Shown: positions 6,342 through 14,117, numbered from the stretch's first letter. The stretch: 19,835 nucleotides of DNA from JBEKYD01 sp049511335 (GCA_049511335.1 JBEKYD010000132.1:1-19835), one strand, 5' to 3'. The notes: generated from the sequence alone by a model not told the origin. Translations and numbers: made by a program.

Positions 6342-6728
6342 TTAGGTCTTCCCCGTCGCTTTCTTCTTATTGGCCACGGTGCCGCGCCGCGGTCCCTTGC
6401 GCGTGCGCGCATTGGTGTGGGTGCGCTGGCCGCGCACCGGCAGGCCGCGCCGATGCCGCATTCCGCGGTAGGAACCCATCTCGATGTGCCGCTTGATGTT
6501 CATCGAGATTTCCTTGCGCAGGTCGCCTTCCACCGCGCCCTCTTCTTCGAGAATCTGCCGGACTTGGTTGATTTCGTCCTCGGACAGATCCCGCACCTTC
6601 TTATCGAATTCGATGCCGCAGCGATACAACAGCGAGCGCGACCGGGTACGGCCGATGCCGTAAATATAGGTGAGCCCGATCTCTGCCCGCTTCCCTGGCG
6701 GCAGATCCACACCGGCAAGACGCGCCAT
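6342..6728 (-). CDS. rpsM: 30S ribosomal protein S13
   Basis: Head protein of the 30S subunit that contacts P-site tRNA and forms bridges to the 50S subunit. The 128 residues begin MARLAGVDLPPGKRAEIGLTYIYGIG, the standard S13 start with its helix-hairpin-helix. They also contain SYRGMRHRRGLPVRGQRTHTNARTRKG (86-112), followed by a basic C-terminal tail (RRGTVANKKKATGKT). It starts 3 nt after the rpmJ stop. Confidence 0.99.
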   Translation of the reverse strand: MARLAGVDLPPGKRAEIGLTYIYGIGRTRSRSLLYRCGIEFDKKVRDLSEDEINQVRQILEEEGAVEGDLRKEISMNIKRHIEMGSYRGMRHRRGLPVRGQRTHTNARTRKGPRRGTVANKKKATGKT

Positions 6729-6731
6729 ATC

Positions 6732-6845
6732 TTATCCCTGCCTCTGTTTATGTTTGGGGTTGACACAGATGACCCGCACCACGCCTTCGCGATGGATCAC
6801 CTTGCACTTGTCGCAAATTTTTTTCACCGACGCTCGTACCTTCAT
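6732..6845 (-). CDS. rpmJ: 50S ribosomal protein L36 (zinc-binding type)
   Basis: Small 37-residue large-subunit protein that binds domain VI of 23S rRNA. It begins MKVRASVKKICDKCKVIHRE and ends HKQRQG. The zinc ligands C11, C14, C27 and H32 are all present, so this is the C+ form. Length and sequence match the family exactly. A GAGAGG Shine-Dalgarno lies in the 19-nt gap after infA. Confidence 0.98.
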   Translation of the reverse strand: MKVRASVKKICDKCKVIHREGVVRVICVNPKHKQRQG

Positions 6846-6864
6846 CCAATGCCTCTCGCCGGCT

Positions 6865-7098
6865 TCATCCGGCTTTTTCGGGACCGCCTTCGCCAGCCCC
6901 CTTCAGTTTCCTGACGATCCTGCCACGCCCCGGATCGTTGGGCGCCAATTCCACCTCGACCCGGTCGCCCGGAACCAGCCGGACGAAATTCCGTTCCACC
7001 GCGCCCACCAGGTGGGCAAGAACCTGCCGCTGGTTTTCCAGAACCAGCAGGTACAGCGCCGATGGCCGTTCCTCGACCACCGTGGCCCGTGCCTTCAC
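6865..7098 (-). CDS. infA: Translation initiation factor IF-1, divergent form
   Basis: IF-1 sits in the ribosomal A site during initiation. The OB-fold core is recognisable: VLENQRQVLAHLVGAVERNFVRLVPGDRVEVELAPNDPGRGRIV aligns throughout with canonical IF-1. The position between map and rpmJ is the standard infA locus. From the GTG at 7098, which overlaps the map stop as GTGA, the protein has 77 residues. It lacks the usual MAKEDxIExEG start, beginning VKARATVVEERPSALYLL, so it is about eight residues short at the N-terminus. It has a C-terminal tail (KGAGEGGPEKAG) instead of ending near GRIVYRYK. In-frame codons extend upstream to 7191 inside map, but that part shows no IF-1 similarity. Identity is secure; the exact start is less so. 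Confidence 0.88.
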   Translation of the reverse strand: MKARATVVEERPSALYLLVLENQRQVLAHLVGAVERNFVRLVPGDRVEVELAPNDPGRGRIVRKLKGAGEGGPEKAG

Positions 7099-7865
7099 GG
7101 CCGCGTCAACACCCAAGGACCGTTCTCCGTCACCGCGATGCAGTGCTCGAAGTGGGCCGAATTCGACCCGTCCTTGGTCACCGCGGTCCAATGGTCCTTC
7201 AATACCATCGCGTCCGGCCGGCCCGCGTTCACCATCGGCTCCACGGCCAGGACCATGCCGGGTTTCAGGCGCGGATTCTCGTTTTTCCGGTCCACGTAGT
7301 TGGGAACCTGCGGCTCCTCATGCAACTGCGTTCCGATGCCGTGCCCCACATACTCCCGCACCACCGAAAACCCGTTGGCCTTGACGTGCTGTTCCACGGT
7401 GCCGCAAATATCGAACAGCCGGTTTCCCGCCCGCACCCGGTCGATGGCCAATTCCAAGGCTTCCTGGGTCACGCGCAGGAGCTTGGCGGTCTCCTCGCTC
7501 ACTTCGCCGATCGGAACCGTCAGGGCCGAATCGCCGTAATAGCCGTCCAGCTTCACTCCGGTATCGATCGAAACAATATCGCCCTTCTTCAAAACCCGCT
7601 TGCGATTCGGCATCCCGTGCACGATCTCGCTATTCACCGAGGTGCACAAAACGAACGGGTACGGCTCACCGGCGGCGGGAACGTAATAGCCTTTGAAAGC
7701 CGCCTTGGCGCCCGCATCGCCGATCATTTTGTCGGCGGCTACCTCCAGATCCCAGGTAGTGGCGCCTTCTACGGCCATTTCTTTCAGCGTCCCCAGCAAC
7801 TGGTACACCAGCAGGCCGGCGCGGCGCATCTTTTCCAGCTCCGCCGCGGTTTTACGCACGATCAT
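7095..7865 (-). CDS. map: Methionine aminopeptidase, type I
   Basis: Removes the initiator Met from new proteins at the ribosome. The 256 residues have the pita-bread fold with the five metal ligands in place: D101 (SIDTG), D112 (YYGDSA), H175 (VGHGIG), E209 (AVEPM) and E240 (HFEHCIAVTENG). H83 (SEIVHGMP) is the conserved active-site His. No N-terminal zinc-finger or SH3-like extension is present, so it is class Ia. The start overlaps the adk 3' end by 14 nt, and the stop overlaps the infA GTG start. Confidence 0.98.
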   Translation of the reverse strand: MIVRKTAAELEKMRRAGLLVYQLLGTLKEMAVEGATTWDLEVAADKMIGDAGAKAAFKGYYVPAAGEPYPFVLCTSVNSEIVHGMPNRKRVLKKGDIVSIDTGVKLDGYYGDSALTVPIGEVSEETAKLLRVTQEALELAIDRVRAGNRLFDICGTVEQHVKANGFSVVREYVGHGIGTQLHEEPQVPNYVDRKNENPRLKPGMVLAVEPMVNAGRPDAMVLKDHWTAVTKDGSNSAHFEHCIAVTENGPWVLTRP

Positions 7866-8514
7866 GATTCAGTACGATCCCGCAAATCTTTTCAAACACC
7901 TGCTCCGGCGAATCGGCGCCGGCCGCCACTTCCTCCACGCGCCGCCCCGCCTGGCGCAAAAACTCCAGCACGGGACGGGTTTGCCGCTCGTAGGCATCCA
8001 GCCGCTCGCGAATCACGGTTTCGCTATCGTCGTCGCGAACCACCAGCTTTTCGCCATCCCGATCGCACTCTAAATCCACTTTGGGTGGCTGGGAAACCAG
8101 GTTGTAGAGGGTTCCGCAGCGAAGACACTGGCGGCGTCCCATCAAGCGCGCGATAATACTATTGTAATCAACGGCGAGGTAAATCACCACCTCCCGCACT
8201 CCCCGCTTGTCCAGCCAGCGGCACAACTCATCCGCCTGCGCCAGCGTGCGCGGGTAACCATCCAAGATAAACCCCTTGGCGGCGTCCGCGCGGCCCAACC
8301 GGTCTTCCACCATGCGATTCACCAGTTGGTCCGGCGCCAGCGCCCCCGAAAGCATTACCGTGCCCACGCCGGCCCGTAATTCGCCGTCCAGCCGGATCCG
8401 CTCCCGCAGCATATCGCCCGTCGAGATATGCGGAATACCCAGCCGTTTTTTCAGCAGCTTCGCCTGCGTTCCCTTCCCGGAGCCGGGCGAGCCAAACAAT
8501 ACAATTGCCTTCAC
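7852..8514 (-). CDS. adk: Adenylate kinase (zinc-LID form)
   Basis: Interconverts ATP plus AMP and 2 ADP in the cytoplasm. The 220 residues carry the P-loop GSPGSGKGT (8-16), the AMP-site motif STGDMLRERI (31-40), and DGYPRTLAQAD (85-95; the common form is GFPRT). The LID has the zinc pattern C130-x2-C133-x16-C150-x2-D153, the Cys3-Asp form. The start is GTG (8512-8514), 5 nt after the secY stop, with only a weak Shine-Dalgarno, so translation is probably coupled to secY. The 3' end overlaps map by 14 nt. Confidence 0.98.
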   Translation of the reverse strand: MKAIVLFGSPGSGKGTQAKLLKKRLGIPHISTGDMLRERIRLDGELRAGVGTVMLSGALAPDQLVNRMVEDRLGRADAAKGFILDGYPRTLAQADELCRWLDKRGVREVVIYLAVDYNSIIARLMGRRQCLRCGTLYNLVSQPPKVDLECDRDGEKLVVRDDDSETVIRERLDAYERQTRPVLEFLRQAGRRVEEVAAGADSPEQVFEKICGIVLNHDRA

Positions 8515-8519
8515 AAAGG

Positions 8520-9917
8520 CTAGAACGAACTCCGCCGGCCGCGAATCCGTCCCGACCGGGGAGTAAACCCTTCATAGTGGCGCATGATCAACTGCGCCTC
8601 GATCTGGTTGATCGTGTCCATGGCCACGCCCACCACGATCAGCAGCGAAGTGCCACCGAAATAGAACTGAACGTTCAGGCCCTCCAGCACGAAACGAGGC
8701 GACACGCGATCGACCCAGGTGCCGATCAGGGGCAGGTGCTGCAGCTTGATCCCCGAAATCATGACCGCTGGGATCATCCACAGGATCGACAGGTAAAGCC
8801 CGCCCACCACGGTGATCTTGGTGAGAATGTTGTTCATGTAGTCGGACGTGTTCCGGCCCGGCCGGATGCCCGGTATGAAGCCGCCGTACTTGCGCATATT
8901 GTCGGCCGCTTCGTTGGGGTTGAAAATGATCGATACGTAAAAGAAACAGAAGAAAATAATCCCCAGGATGGACATTAAATAGTACAGCGGCTCGCCGGGC
9001 TGAATGGACCGGAGCGTGGCGGTCAGCCAGCTCACGTTCTTCACAAAATTCAGATTCAGCGCGGTGGCGGGAAACGCCAGCAGCGAGGACGCGAAAATGA
9101 CCGGGATGACACCGCCCGCGTTCACCTTGAGCGGCATGTGGGTGGACTGCCCGCCCATTACCCGCCGTCCCACCACGCGTTTGGCGTACTGCACCGGAAT
9201 GCGCCGTTCGCCCCGCTCCACGAGCACGATGAAGGCTACCACCGCGACCATCATGGCGACGATCACGAAGAGCGTAATGGCGTTCCATTCGTGGGTCACG
9301 AAAGTGTTGCTGTAGATGTTCTGAATGGCCCTGGGCAGCCCCACCACGATGCCGGTGAAGATGATCAGCGACATGCCGTTGCCCACGCCGCGCTCGCTGA
9401 TCTGTTCGCCCAGCCACATGATAAACGCCGAACCGGTGGTGAGGGAAAGAATAGTCAGCAACACGAAGCCGATGCCCGGATTGATGACGATTCCCTGCGA
9501 CATGCTCTCCAGCCCCTTGGCGATGGTGGCCGATTGGATGACCGAAAGAACGATGGTGAGGTAGCGCGTCCACTGGGTGATTTTGCGCCGCCCGAGCTCG
9601 CCTTCCTTCTGCAGTTTTTCGAGCGTGGGAATGACCACCGTCAGCAACTGCAGGATAATCGACGCCGTGATGTAGGGCATGATGCCCAGGGCGAACACGG
9701 TCAGCCGGCGGATATTGCCGCCCGCGAACAGGTCGAAGAACCCGAACATGGAGCCCTGCGCCGAGGCGAAGAAATCCTGCCAGCGCTGGATGTTGATTCC
9801 CGGCGTGGGAATCTGGCTGCCGAAGCGGTACACCGCCAGCAGACCGAGGGTGAAAAACATCCTCTTCCGCAGGTCCGGAATGCGGAAGATGTTCCCGAAG
9901 GCTTCAAAAAACTTCAT
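8520..9917 (-). CDS. secY: Protein translocase subunit SecY
   Basis: Channel of the Sec translocon in the inner membrane. At 465 residues it is slightly longer than E. coli SecY (443) and shows the ten expected hydrophobic segments. The first is MFFTLGLLAVYRFGSQIPTPGI (20-41). The plug and TM2 region follow (SMFGFFDLFAGG, then LTVFALGIMPYITASIILQLL). The cytoplasmic loop before TM6 has VERGERRIPVQYAKR, the TM8-9 loop has RKYGGFIPGIRPGRNTSDY, and the C-terminus ends GRIRGRRSSF. It follows rplO by 25 nt, as in most spc operons. Confidence 0.98.
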   Translation of the reverse strand: MKFFEAFGNIFRIPDLRKRMFFTLGLLAVYRFGSQIPTPGINIQRWQDFFASAQGSMFGFFDLFAGGNIRRLTVFALGIMPYITASIILQLLTVVIPTLEKLQKEGELGRRKITQWTRYLTIVLSVIQSATIAKGLESMSQGIVINPGIGFVLLTILSLTTGSAFIMWLGEQISERGVGNGMSLIIFTGIVVGLPRAIQNIYSNTFVTHEWNAITLFVIVAMMVAVVAFIVLVERGERRIPVQYAKRVVGRRVMGGQSTHMPLKVNAGGVIPVIFASSLLAFPATALNLNFVKNVSWLTATLRSIQPGEPLYYLMSILGIIFFCFFYVSIIFNPNEAADNMRKYGGFIPGIRPGRNTSDYMNNILTKITVVGGLYLSILWMIPAVMISGIKLQHLPLIGTWVDRVSPRFVLEGLNVQFYFGGTSLLIVVGVAMDTINQIEAQLIMRHYEGFTPRSGRIRGRRSSF

Positions 9918-9942
9918 GGTCGTTTCCGATTCCCGGCGCCCT

Positions 9943-10392
9943 TCAGGCCGTGGCGCCGATCACTTGAGCCTTGCCGCCGGCCTTTTCGATTTTCTCCACG
10001 GCGGACTTCGAAAACTGGTGCGCTTCCACGGTAATCTTGCGGTTCAACTGGCCGGTGCCCAGAACCTTCAGCCCATCGCCCAGTTTTTTCACGATGCCCA
10101 GCTCGAGCAGCCGGTCCACGGTGAAGCTGTCGCCATCCAGCTTCTCGAGCTTGCCCAGATTGACCACCGCATAGCGCTTCTTGAAAATGTTGGTGAAACC
10201 GCGCTTGGGCAGGCGCCGGTGTATCGGCATCTGGCCGCCTTCGAAACCGCGCTTCTGGCCGAAGCCGGAGATGGCGTGCTGGCCCTTGGCGCCACGCGTC
10301 GAAGTCTTGCCCATCCCCGAACCCATGCCCCGCCCCACGCGTTTGCGGCGGCCTTTTTGTCCGGCGGGAGGTTTTAAATCGCTGAGATTCAT
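9943..10392 (-). CDS. rplO: 50S ribosomal protein L15
   Basis: Late-assembling 50S protein. The 149 residues begin MNLSDLKPPAGQKGRRKRVGRGMGSGMGKTSTRG, the extended Gly/Arg/Lys-rich tail typical of L15. GFEGGQMPIHRRLPKRGFTN (49-68) follows, then the globular domain VNLGKLEKLDGDSFTVDRLLELG (77-99). It lies between rpmD (29-nt gap) and secY, the normal order. Confidence 0.98.
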   Translation of the reverse strand: MNLSDLKPPAGQKGRRKRVGRGMGSGMGKTSTRGAKGQHAISGFGQKRGFEGGQMPIHRRLPKRGFTNIFKKRYAVVNLGKLEKLDGDSFTVDRLLELGIVKKLGDGLKVLGTGQLNRKITVEAHQFSKSAVEKIEKAGGKAQVIGATA

Positions 10393-10421
10393 TGGTTTCT
10401 CGCTCTGCTTCCCTCAGTCCC

Positions 10422-10601
10422 TTAGTCGACGATAGCCAGCAGGTGCGGCACTTTGAGCACCATGCCGCGAAACTCGGGCGCGTCCGGCCGCTCCACCACC
10501 TGGTTGAGCTTGCGCAGACCCAGACCGCGCACCACCCGCTTCTGTTTTTCGGGCGCGCAGATGGGGCTGCGCACCAACTTGATTTTGATTGTGCCCGCCA
10601 T
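10422..10601 (-). CDS. rpmD: 50S ribosomal protein L30
   Basis: 59-residue large-subunit protein, the usual bacterial length. It reads MAGTIKIKLVRSPICAPEKQ, then RVVRGLGLRKLNQVVERPDAPEFRGMVLKVPHLLAIVD, with the L30 signature GLRKLNQVVERPD. Its ATG shares one base with the rpsE stop (TAATG), so translation is probably coupled. Confidence 0.97.
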   Translation of the reverse strand: MAGTIKIKLVRSPICAPEKQKRVVRGLGLRKLNQVVERPDAPEFRGMVLKVPHLLAIVD

Positions 10602-11110
10602 TACAGTTTCTCCACCGCCAGGCCGCGCAGGTCCGCCACCTGGGCCCGGTCGCGCAGCGATTCCAGGGCTACGATGGTCGCTTTCACCACGTTGTGCGGG
10701 TTGCGCCGGCCGATGGATTTGGTCAGCACGTTGGGAACGCCGCAAGCGGAAAGCACGGCGCGCACGGCGCCGCCCGCGATCACACCGGTCCCTTCCGGAG
10801 CGGGCTTCAACAGCACCTGGGAACTGGCAAAACAACCCAGCACCTGGTGGGGAATGGTGGTTTCGAGGATGTTGATTTTGCGCAAGCTCTTCTTGGCCGC
10901 TTCGATGCCTTTGCGGATGGCTGAAGGGACTTCCTTGGCCTTGCCCACTCCGTAACCGACCACTTTGTTCTTGGGGTCGCCGATCACCACCAGCGCCGAA
11001 AAGCTCAGGTTCTTACCGCCCTTGACCACCTTGGTGACGCGGTTGATGGCGACCACCTGCTCTTTCAGGTCGAGGCCCGCCGGGTCGATGCGTTTCATAA
11101 TCGGTCGCAT
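10601..11110 (-). CDS. rpsE: 30S ribosomal protein S5
   Basis: Protein at the mRNA entry channel, important for decoding accuracy. The 169 residues contain the N-terminal double-stranded-RNA-binding fold (DLKEQVVAINRVTKVVKGGKNLSFSALVVIGD, 14-45, with GYGVGKAKEVPSAIRKG following). The C-terminal domain has PAPEGTGVIAGGAVRAVLSACGVPNVLTKSIG. The first ATG (11110) is preferred because GGAG lies 9 nt upstream; a second ATG four codons in (11098) would also serve. The start is 3 nt after the rplR stop. Confidence 0.98.
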   Translation of the reverse strand: MRPIMKRIDPAGLDLKEQVVAINRVTKVVKGGKNLSFSALVVIGDPKNKVVGYGVGKAKEVPSAIRKGIEAAKKSLRKINILETTIPHQVLGCFASSQVLLKPAPEGTGVIAGGAVRAVLSACGVPNVLTKSIGRRNPHNVVKATIVALESLRDRAQVADLRGLAVEKL

Positions 11111-11113
11111 GAA

Positions 11114-11473
11114 TCAGAACTCCAGTCCCGCTTCGCGCGCCGCATCGGCCAGGGCTTTGACGCGCCCGTGATACGGATAGCCGCCGCGGTCGAAAACCAC
11201 TTTGGTGATGCCCTTGTCCTTGGCCCGCTGGGCTACCAGCTTGCCGATGGTCTTGGCGGCCGCCACGTTGCCGCCATTGGTCTTGGCGCCCTTATCCACC
11301 GACGAGGCCGACACCAGCGTCTTGCCTTCGCCATCGTCGATGACCTGCGCATAGATGTGCGCCACGCTGCGGAACACCGCCAGGCGCGGCCGTTCGGCGC
11401 TGCCCGCGAGCTTGCGCCGGATGCGCACATGAATGCGTTTGCGGATTTCCTTTTTCTCGAATTTACGAATCAT
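11114..11473 (-). CDS. rplR: 50S ribosomal protein L18
   Basis: 5S rRNA-binding protein. The 119 residues have the basic N-terminal tail (MIRKFEKKEIRKRIHVRIRRKL) and the core RPRLAVFRSVAHIYAQVIDD (28-47), ending with VVFDRGGYPYHGRVKALADAAREAGLEF, the conserved L18 C-terminus. It overlaps the rplF stop by 4 nt (ATGA). Confidence 0.98.
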   Translation of the reverse strand: MIRKFEKKEIRKRIHVRIRRKLAGSAERPRLAVFRSVAHIYAQVIDDGEGKTLVSASSVDKGAKTNGGNVAAAKTIGKLVAQRAKDKGITKVVFDRGGYPYHGRVKALADAAREAGLEF

Positions 11474-12006
11474 TTGGCACCCGCCCCGGTCTTACCCACC
11501 TTCTTGCGTAGCGCTTCGCCGGTGTAACGGATGCCCTTGTTCTTGTAAGGGTCCGGCTTGCGCAGCGCGCGGATATTGGCCGCCACCTGGCCCACCATTT
11601 GCCGGTCGTACCCGCTCAGCACCAGGTGGGTCTGTTTGTCGATCTTCAGATCCACGCCATCGGGCAGAAGCAGCTCGATGGGATGGGAATAACCCAATGT
11701 GAAAGTCGCGATCTTGCCCTTGACGTCGGCGCGGTAGCCGATGCCGACGATATCGAGCTCGCGCGTAAACCCGCTCGAAACGCCCTGTACGGCGTTGGCC
11801 GCGAGCGCCCGCGTGAGCCCATGCAGGGCCGCATGCTCGTCCGTGGCGCGCTTCACCTCGAGCACGCCCTTGGCCTGCTCGAAGCTGATCCCGGGCGGAA
11901 TCGGCACCGTCAGCTTGCCTTTGGGGCCGGTCACTTCCAGTTGCTCGCCGATCTCGACTTTCACGCCGCCCGGCAGCGGGATCGGCTTTTTACCAATTCT
12001 CGACAT
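11470..12006 (-). CDS. rplF: 50S ribosomal protein L6
   Basis: Large-subunit protein near the factor-binding centre and the sarcin-ricin loop. The 178 residues begin MSRIGKKPIPLPGGVKVEI and form the two repeated L6 domains. The second carries GYRADVKGKIATFTLGYSHPIELLLPDGV and the C-terminal signature RKPDPYKNKGIRYTGEALRKKVGKTGAGAK. It follows rpsH by 15 nt. Confidence 0.98.
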   Translation of the reverse strand: MSRIGKKPIPLPGGVKVEIGEQLEVTGPKGKLTVPIPPGISFEQAKGVLEVKRATDEHAALHGLTRALAANAVQGVSSGFTRELDIVGIGYRADVKGKIATFTLGYSHPIELLLPDGVDLKIDKQTHLVLSGYDRQMVGQVAANIRALRKPDPYKNKGIRYTGEALRKKVGKTGAGAK

Positions 12007-12021
12007 ATCCGAATGCCCTCG

Positions 12022-12417
12022 TTACCAAACCCGGCACAAAATCTCGCCGCCCACTTTCTCGCGGTGCGCGTCGCGCCCGGTCATCACTCCCCGCGCGGTG
12101 GTCAAAATGTTGATTCCCATGCCGCCCAGCACGCGCGGAATCTCGCTCTGGCCCACGTATACCCGGCAGCCAGGCCGCGACACGCGCTCGATCGCCGAAA
12201 TCACCGGCGAGGTGTTGGGGGCGTACTTCAGGTAGATCTTGATGGTCTTCTTCGCGCCCTCTTCCGCTACCTTGTAGTTGGCGATATAGCCTTCTTCCTT
12301 CAGAATGCGGGCGATTTCCGCCTTCAGCTTGGAAGCCGGCACATCCACCTTCGGGTGGCGGGCCTGGATCGCGTTGCGCACGCGAGTCAGCATGTCGGCA
12401 ATGGGATCGCTGGTCAT
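12022..12417 (-). CDS. rpsH: 30S ribosomal protein S8
   Basis: Primary binder of central-domain 16S rRNA and, in E. coli, the translational repressor of the spc operon. The 131 residues begin MTSDPIADMLTRVRNAIQARH and carry the C-terminal RNA-binding segment GGMGINILTTARGVMTGRDAHREKVGGEILCRVW. A strong AGAGGAG Shine-Dalgarno lies about 5 nt before the ATG. The 54-nt gap after rpsN holds no gene that I trust. Confidence 0.98.
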   Translation of the reverse strand: MTSDPIADMLTRVRNAIQARHPKVDVPASKLKAEIARILKEEGYIANYKVAEEGAKKTIKIYLKYAPNTSPVISAIERVSRPGCRVYVGQSEIPRVLGGMGINILTTARGVMTGRDAHREKVGGEILCRVW

Positions 12418-12471
12418 AACTCTCCTCTAATTCCGTCCATCTCCTGGGGCAGCCACATCCGCCGCACCCCC

Positions 12472-12729
12472 CTACCAGCTCGCCTTGGTCACGCCCGGAA
12501 TCTCGCCGTTCAGGGCGAGCTTGCGGAAGCACAGACGGCAAATGCCGTACTTGCGCAGGTACGCGCGCGGCCGGCCGCAGCGCCAGCAGCGATTGCGGTG
12601 GCGGCACCAGTCCTTAGGGGCCGTCCCTTGCGCCCGCGCGGTCCTTCGGCCCTTCTTGCCGAGCGCGCGCGCGGCCTGCTGGGCCTTGCCGAGCTTAACG
12701 TCTTTGGCGATTTTTGCGGTCGTAGCCAT
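12472..12729 (-). CDS. rpsN: 30S ribosomal protein S14, zinc-binding type with N-terminal extension
   Basis: 30S head protein. The C-terminal half is the zinc (C+) S14: NRCWRCGRPRAYLRKYGICRLCFRKLALNGEIPGVTKASW, with ligands C48-x2-C51 and C64-x2-C67 and the canonical end KASW. Zinc-type S14 is usually 61 residues; this one has 85. The extra residues are an Ala/Lys/Arg-rich N-terminus (MATTAKIAKDVKLGKAQQAA...), and the segment just before the first zinc pair reads TAPKDWCRHRNRC where most homologues have a KFKVRxxNRC-like stretch. The ATG at 12729 gives the family-like MATTAK start; the frame is open further up (to 12810) across the rplE 3' end but without S14 similarity. Confidence 0.95.
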   Translation of the reverse strand: MATTAKIAKDVKLGKAQQAARALGKKGRRTARAQGTAPKDWCRHRNRCWRCGRPRAYLRKYGICRLCFRKLALNGEIPGVTKASW

Positions 12730-12757
12730 CCATCTCTCGCTTTCTCTTCTGTCCGCC

Positions 12758-13300
12758 TTACGGGCGGAACGGCATGCCCATCTGGCGCAACAGCGCCAGC
12801 CCCTCCGCATCGGTCCGCGCCGTGGTCGTGATGGAAATATTCATGCCTTTGGTTTTTTCCACCTTGGCGTAATCGATCTCCGGGAAAATCAACTGGTCTT
12901 TCACGCCCAGAGTGTAATTGCCGCGCCCGTCGAACGATTTTGTGGACACCCCGCGGAAGTCGCGCACGCGCGGCAGCGCCACGTTCACCAGCCGGTCGAA
13001 AAACTCGTACATGCGGTCGCCGCGCAGCGTGACCATGCAGCCGATCGACATGCCTTCCCTCAGCTTGAACGCGGCGATCGACTTGGTGGCCTTGGTCACC
13101 ACCGGCTTCTGGCCGGCGATGGCGCCCAACTCGTTCACCGCGCCATCCATCAGCTTGGCGTTCTGGGTGGCTTCGCCCAGGCCGATGTTGACCGAAATCT
13201 TGTCGAGCTTCGGCACGGCCATGCGGTTCGCATAGCCGAACTCTTTGGCCAGCGCCGGAACCACCTTTTTTTGATAATGTTCTTTCAAACGTGCTGCCAT
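12758..13300 (-). CDS. rplE: 50S ribosomal protein L5
   Basis: 5S rRNA-binding protein of the central protuberance that touches P-site tRNA. The 180 residues contain MAVPKLDKISVNIGLGEATQNAK (27-49), the KPVVTKATKSIAAFKLREGMSIGCMVTLRG region, and the C-terminal GMNISITTTARTDAEGLALLRQMGMPFRP. The ATG at 13300 has GAGGA just upstream and gives the standard length; an open extension to 13348 overlaps rplX and is not L5-like. It follows rplX by 11 nt. Confidence 0.98.
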   Translation of the reverse strand: MAARLKEHYQKKVVPALAKEFGYANRMAVPKLDKISVNIGLGEATQNAKLMDGAVNELGAIAGQKPVVTKATKSIAAFKLREGMSIGCMVTLRGDRMYEFFDRLVNVALPRVRDFRGVSTKSFDGRGNYTLGVKDQLIFPEIDYAKVEKTKGMNISITTTARTDAEGLALLRQMGMPFRP

Positions 13301-13311
13301 GGAATCCTCGT

Positions 13312-13704
13312 CTACTTCCGGTCGAGCGTCTGCCCGCACTTGCGGCACACCCGCGTCCGCCGGGTCTTACCGCCCGGCATCGCGCCCACGTGATGGGCAA
13401 CGCGCACGGGCTTGTTGCAGCCGGGGCAGACAATCATAAGGTTCGAGGCCGCAATCGGACTTTCGCGCTCGGCGACGCCACCCTTGATCTGCTTGGCCGG
13501 ATTGGGCCGGGTGTGGCGTTTCACCATCATGACGTGCTCGACCAGCACCCTGCCCGTCTCGCGGTCGACCCGCAACACGCGCCCGGTCTTGCCCCGGTCG
13601 CGGCCCGAGATCACCCGGACCGTGTCTTCCTTCTTCAAATCGATCCGCACCGGAGCCGCCGCCCGGCGGCGCATCCCAACCGGATTCTTCTTTGCTACCG
13701 CCAT
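13312..13704 (-). CDS. rplX: 50S ribosomal protein L24 (zinc-ribbon type)
   Basis: Assembly-initiator protein near the tunnel exit. The KOW motif region VRVISGRDRGKTGRVLRVDRETGRVLVEH lies around residues 29-57. The C-terminal half has CPGC and CRKC pairs, a zinc ribbon seen in C+ L24 proteins. From the ATG at 13704 the protein has 130 residues with a basic N-terminal lead of about 20 residues before the KOW motif. A second Met at residue 11 is possible, but GAGGTGATC, a near-perfect match to the 16S 3' end, sits right before the first ATG. That ATG shares one base with the rplN stop (TGATG). Confidence 0.98.
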   Translation of the reverse strand: MAVAKKNPVGMRRRAAAPVRIDLKKEDTVRVISGRDRGKTGRVLRVDRETGRVLVEHVMMVKRHTRPNPAKQIKGGVAERESPIAASNLMIVCPGCNKPVRVAHHVGAMPGGKTRRTRVCRKCGQTLDRK

Positions 13705-14072
13705 CAGATCACCTCGGGGGCCAGCGAAACGATTTTCATGAATTTCTTGTCGCGCAGTTCCCTGGCCACGGGACCGAACACGCGCGTGCCCACCGGCTCG
13801 CCCACGTCGTTGATCAGCACCGCCGCGTTCGAATCGAACCGGATGTAGCTGCCATCCTTGCGGCGCGTTTCCTTGCGCATGCGCACGATCACGCAGCGCA
13901 CCACTTTACCCTTCTTGATGGCCGAGTCCGGCGCGGCTTCCTTCACCGCCGCGGTCACGACATCGCCGAGACCCGCCCGCAGCCCCAGATCGCCGCCGCG
14001 CGGCAGAATACAGCTCAGCCGGCGCGCGCCGCTGTTGTCGGCCACCTCGAGAATGGTTCGCATTCCAATCAT
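13704..14072 (-). CDS. rplN: 50S ribosomal protein L14
   Basis: Large-subunit protein at the 30S interface (bridge B8) and a docking site for silencing factor RsfS. From the ATG at 14072 it has exactly 122 residues, the canonical length: MIGMRTILEVADNSGARRL, then the conserved core VVRCVIVRMRKETRRKDGSYIRFDSNAAVLIND and the end RELRDKKFMKIVSLAPEVI. An upstream in-frame ATG (14093) adds seven residues not found in the family. A GGGGG run serves as a poor Shine-Dalgarno. Confidence 0.97.
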   Translation of the reverse strand: MIGMRTILEVADNSGARRLSCILPRGGDLGLRAGLGDVVTAAVKEAAPDSAIKKGKVVRCVIVRMRKETRRKDGSYIRFDSNAAVLINDVGEPVGTRVFGPVARELRDKKFMKIVSLAPEVI

Positions 14073-14117
14073 AAGAAGCCCCCAAAAAGTCAATCGCCCC
14101 CAATTACCGGTTCACGG

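Noticed and set aside
7062..8156. Plus-strand open frame (364 codons) opposite map and adk
   Set aside because: Both strands cannot be coding here, and the minus strand has complete catalytic motifs for Map and Adk.
12416..12447. Tiny open frame (MDGIRGEL) ending in an ATGA overlap with the rpsH start, like a leader peptide
   Set aside because: Its Shine-Dalgarno (AGGAG) directly touches the ATG, too close to work, and eight codons are easily found by chance.
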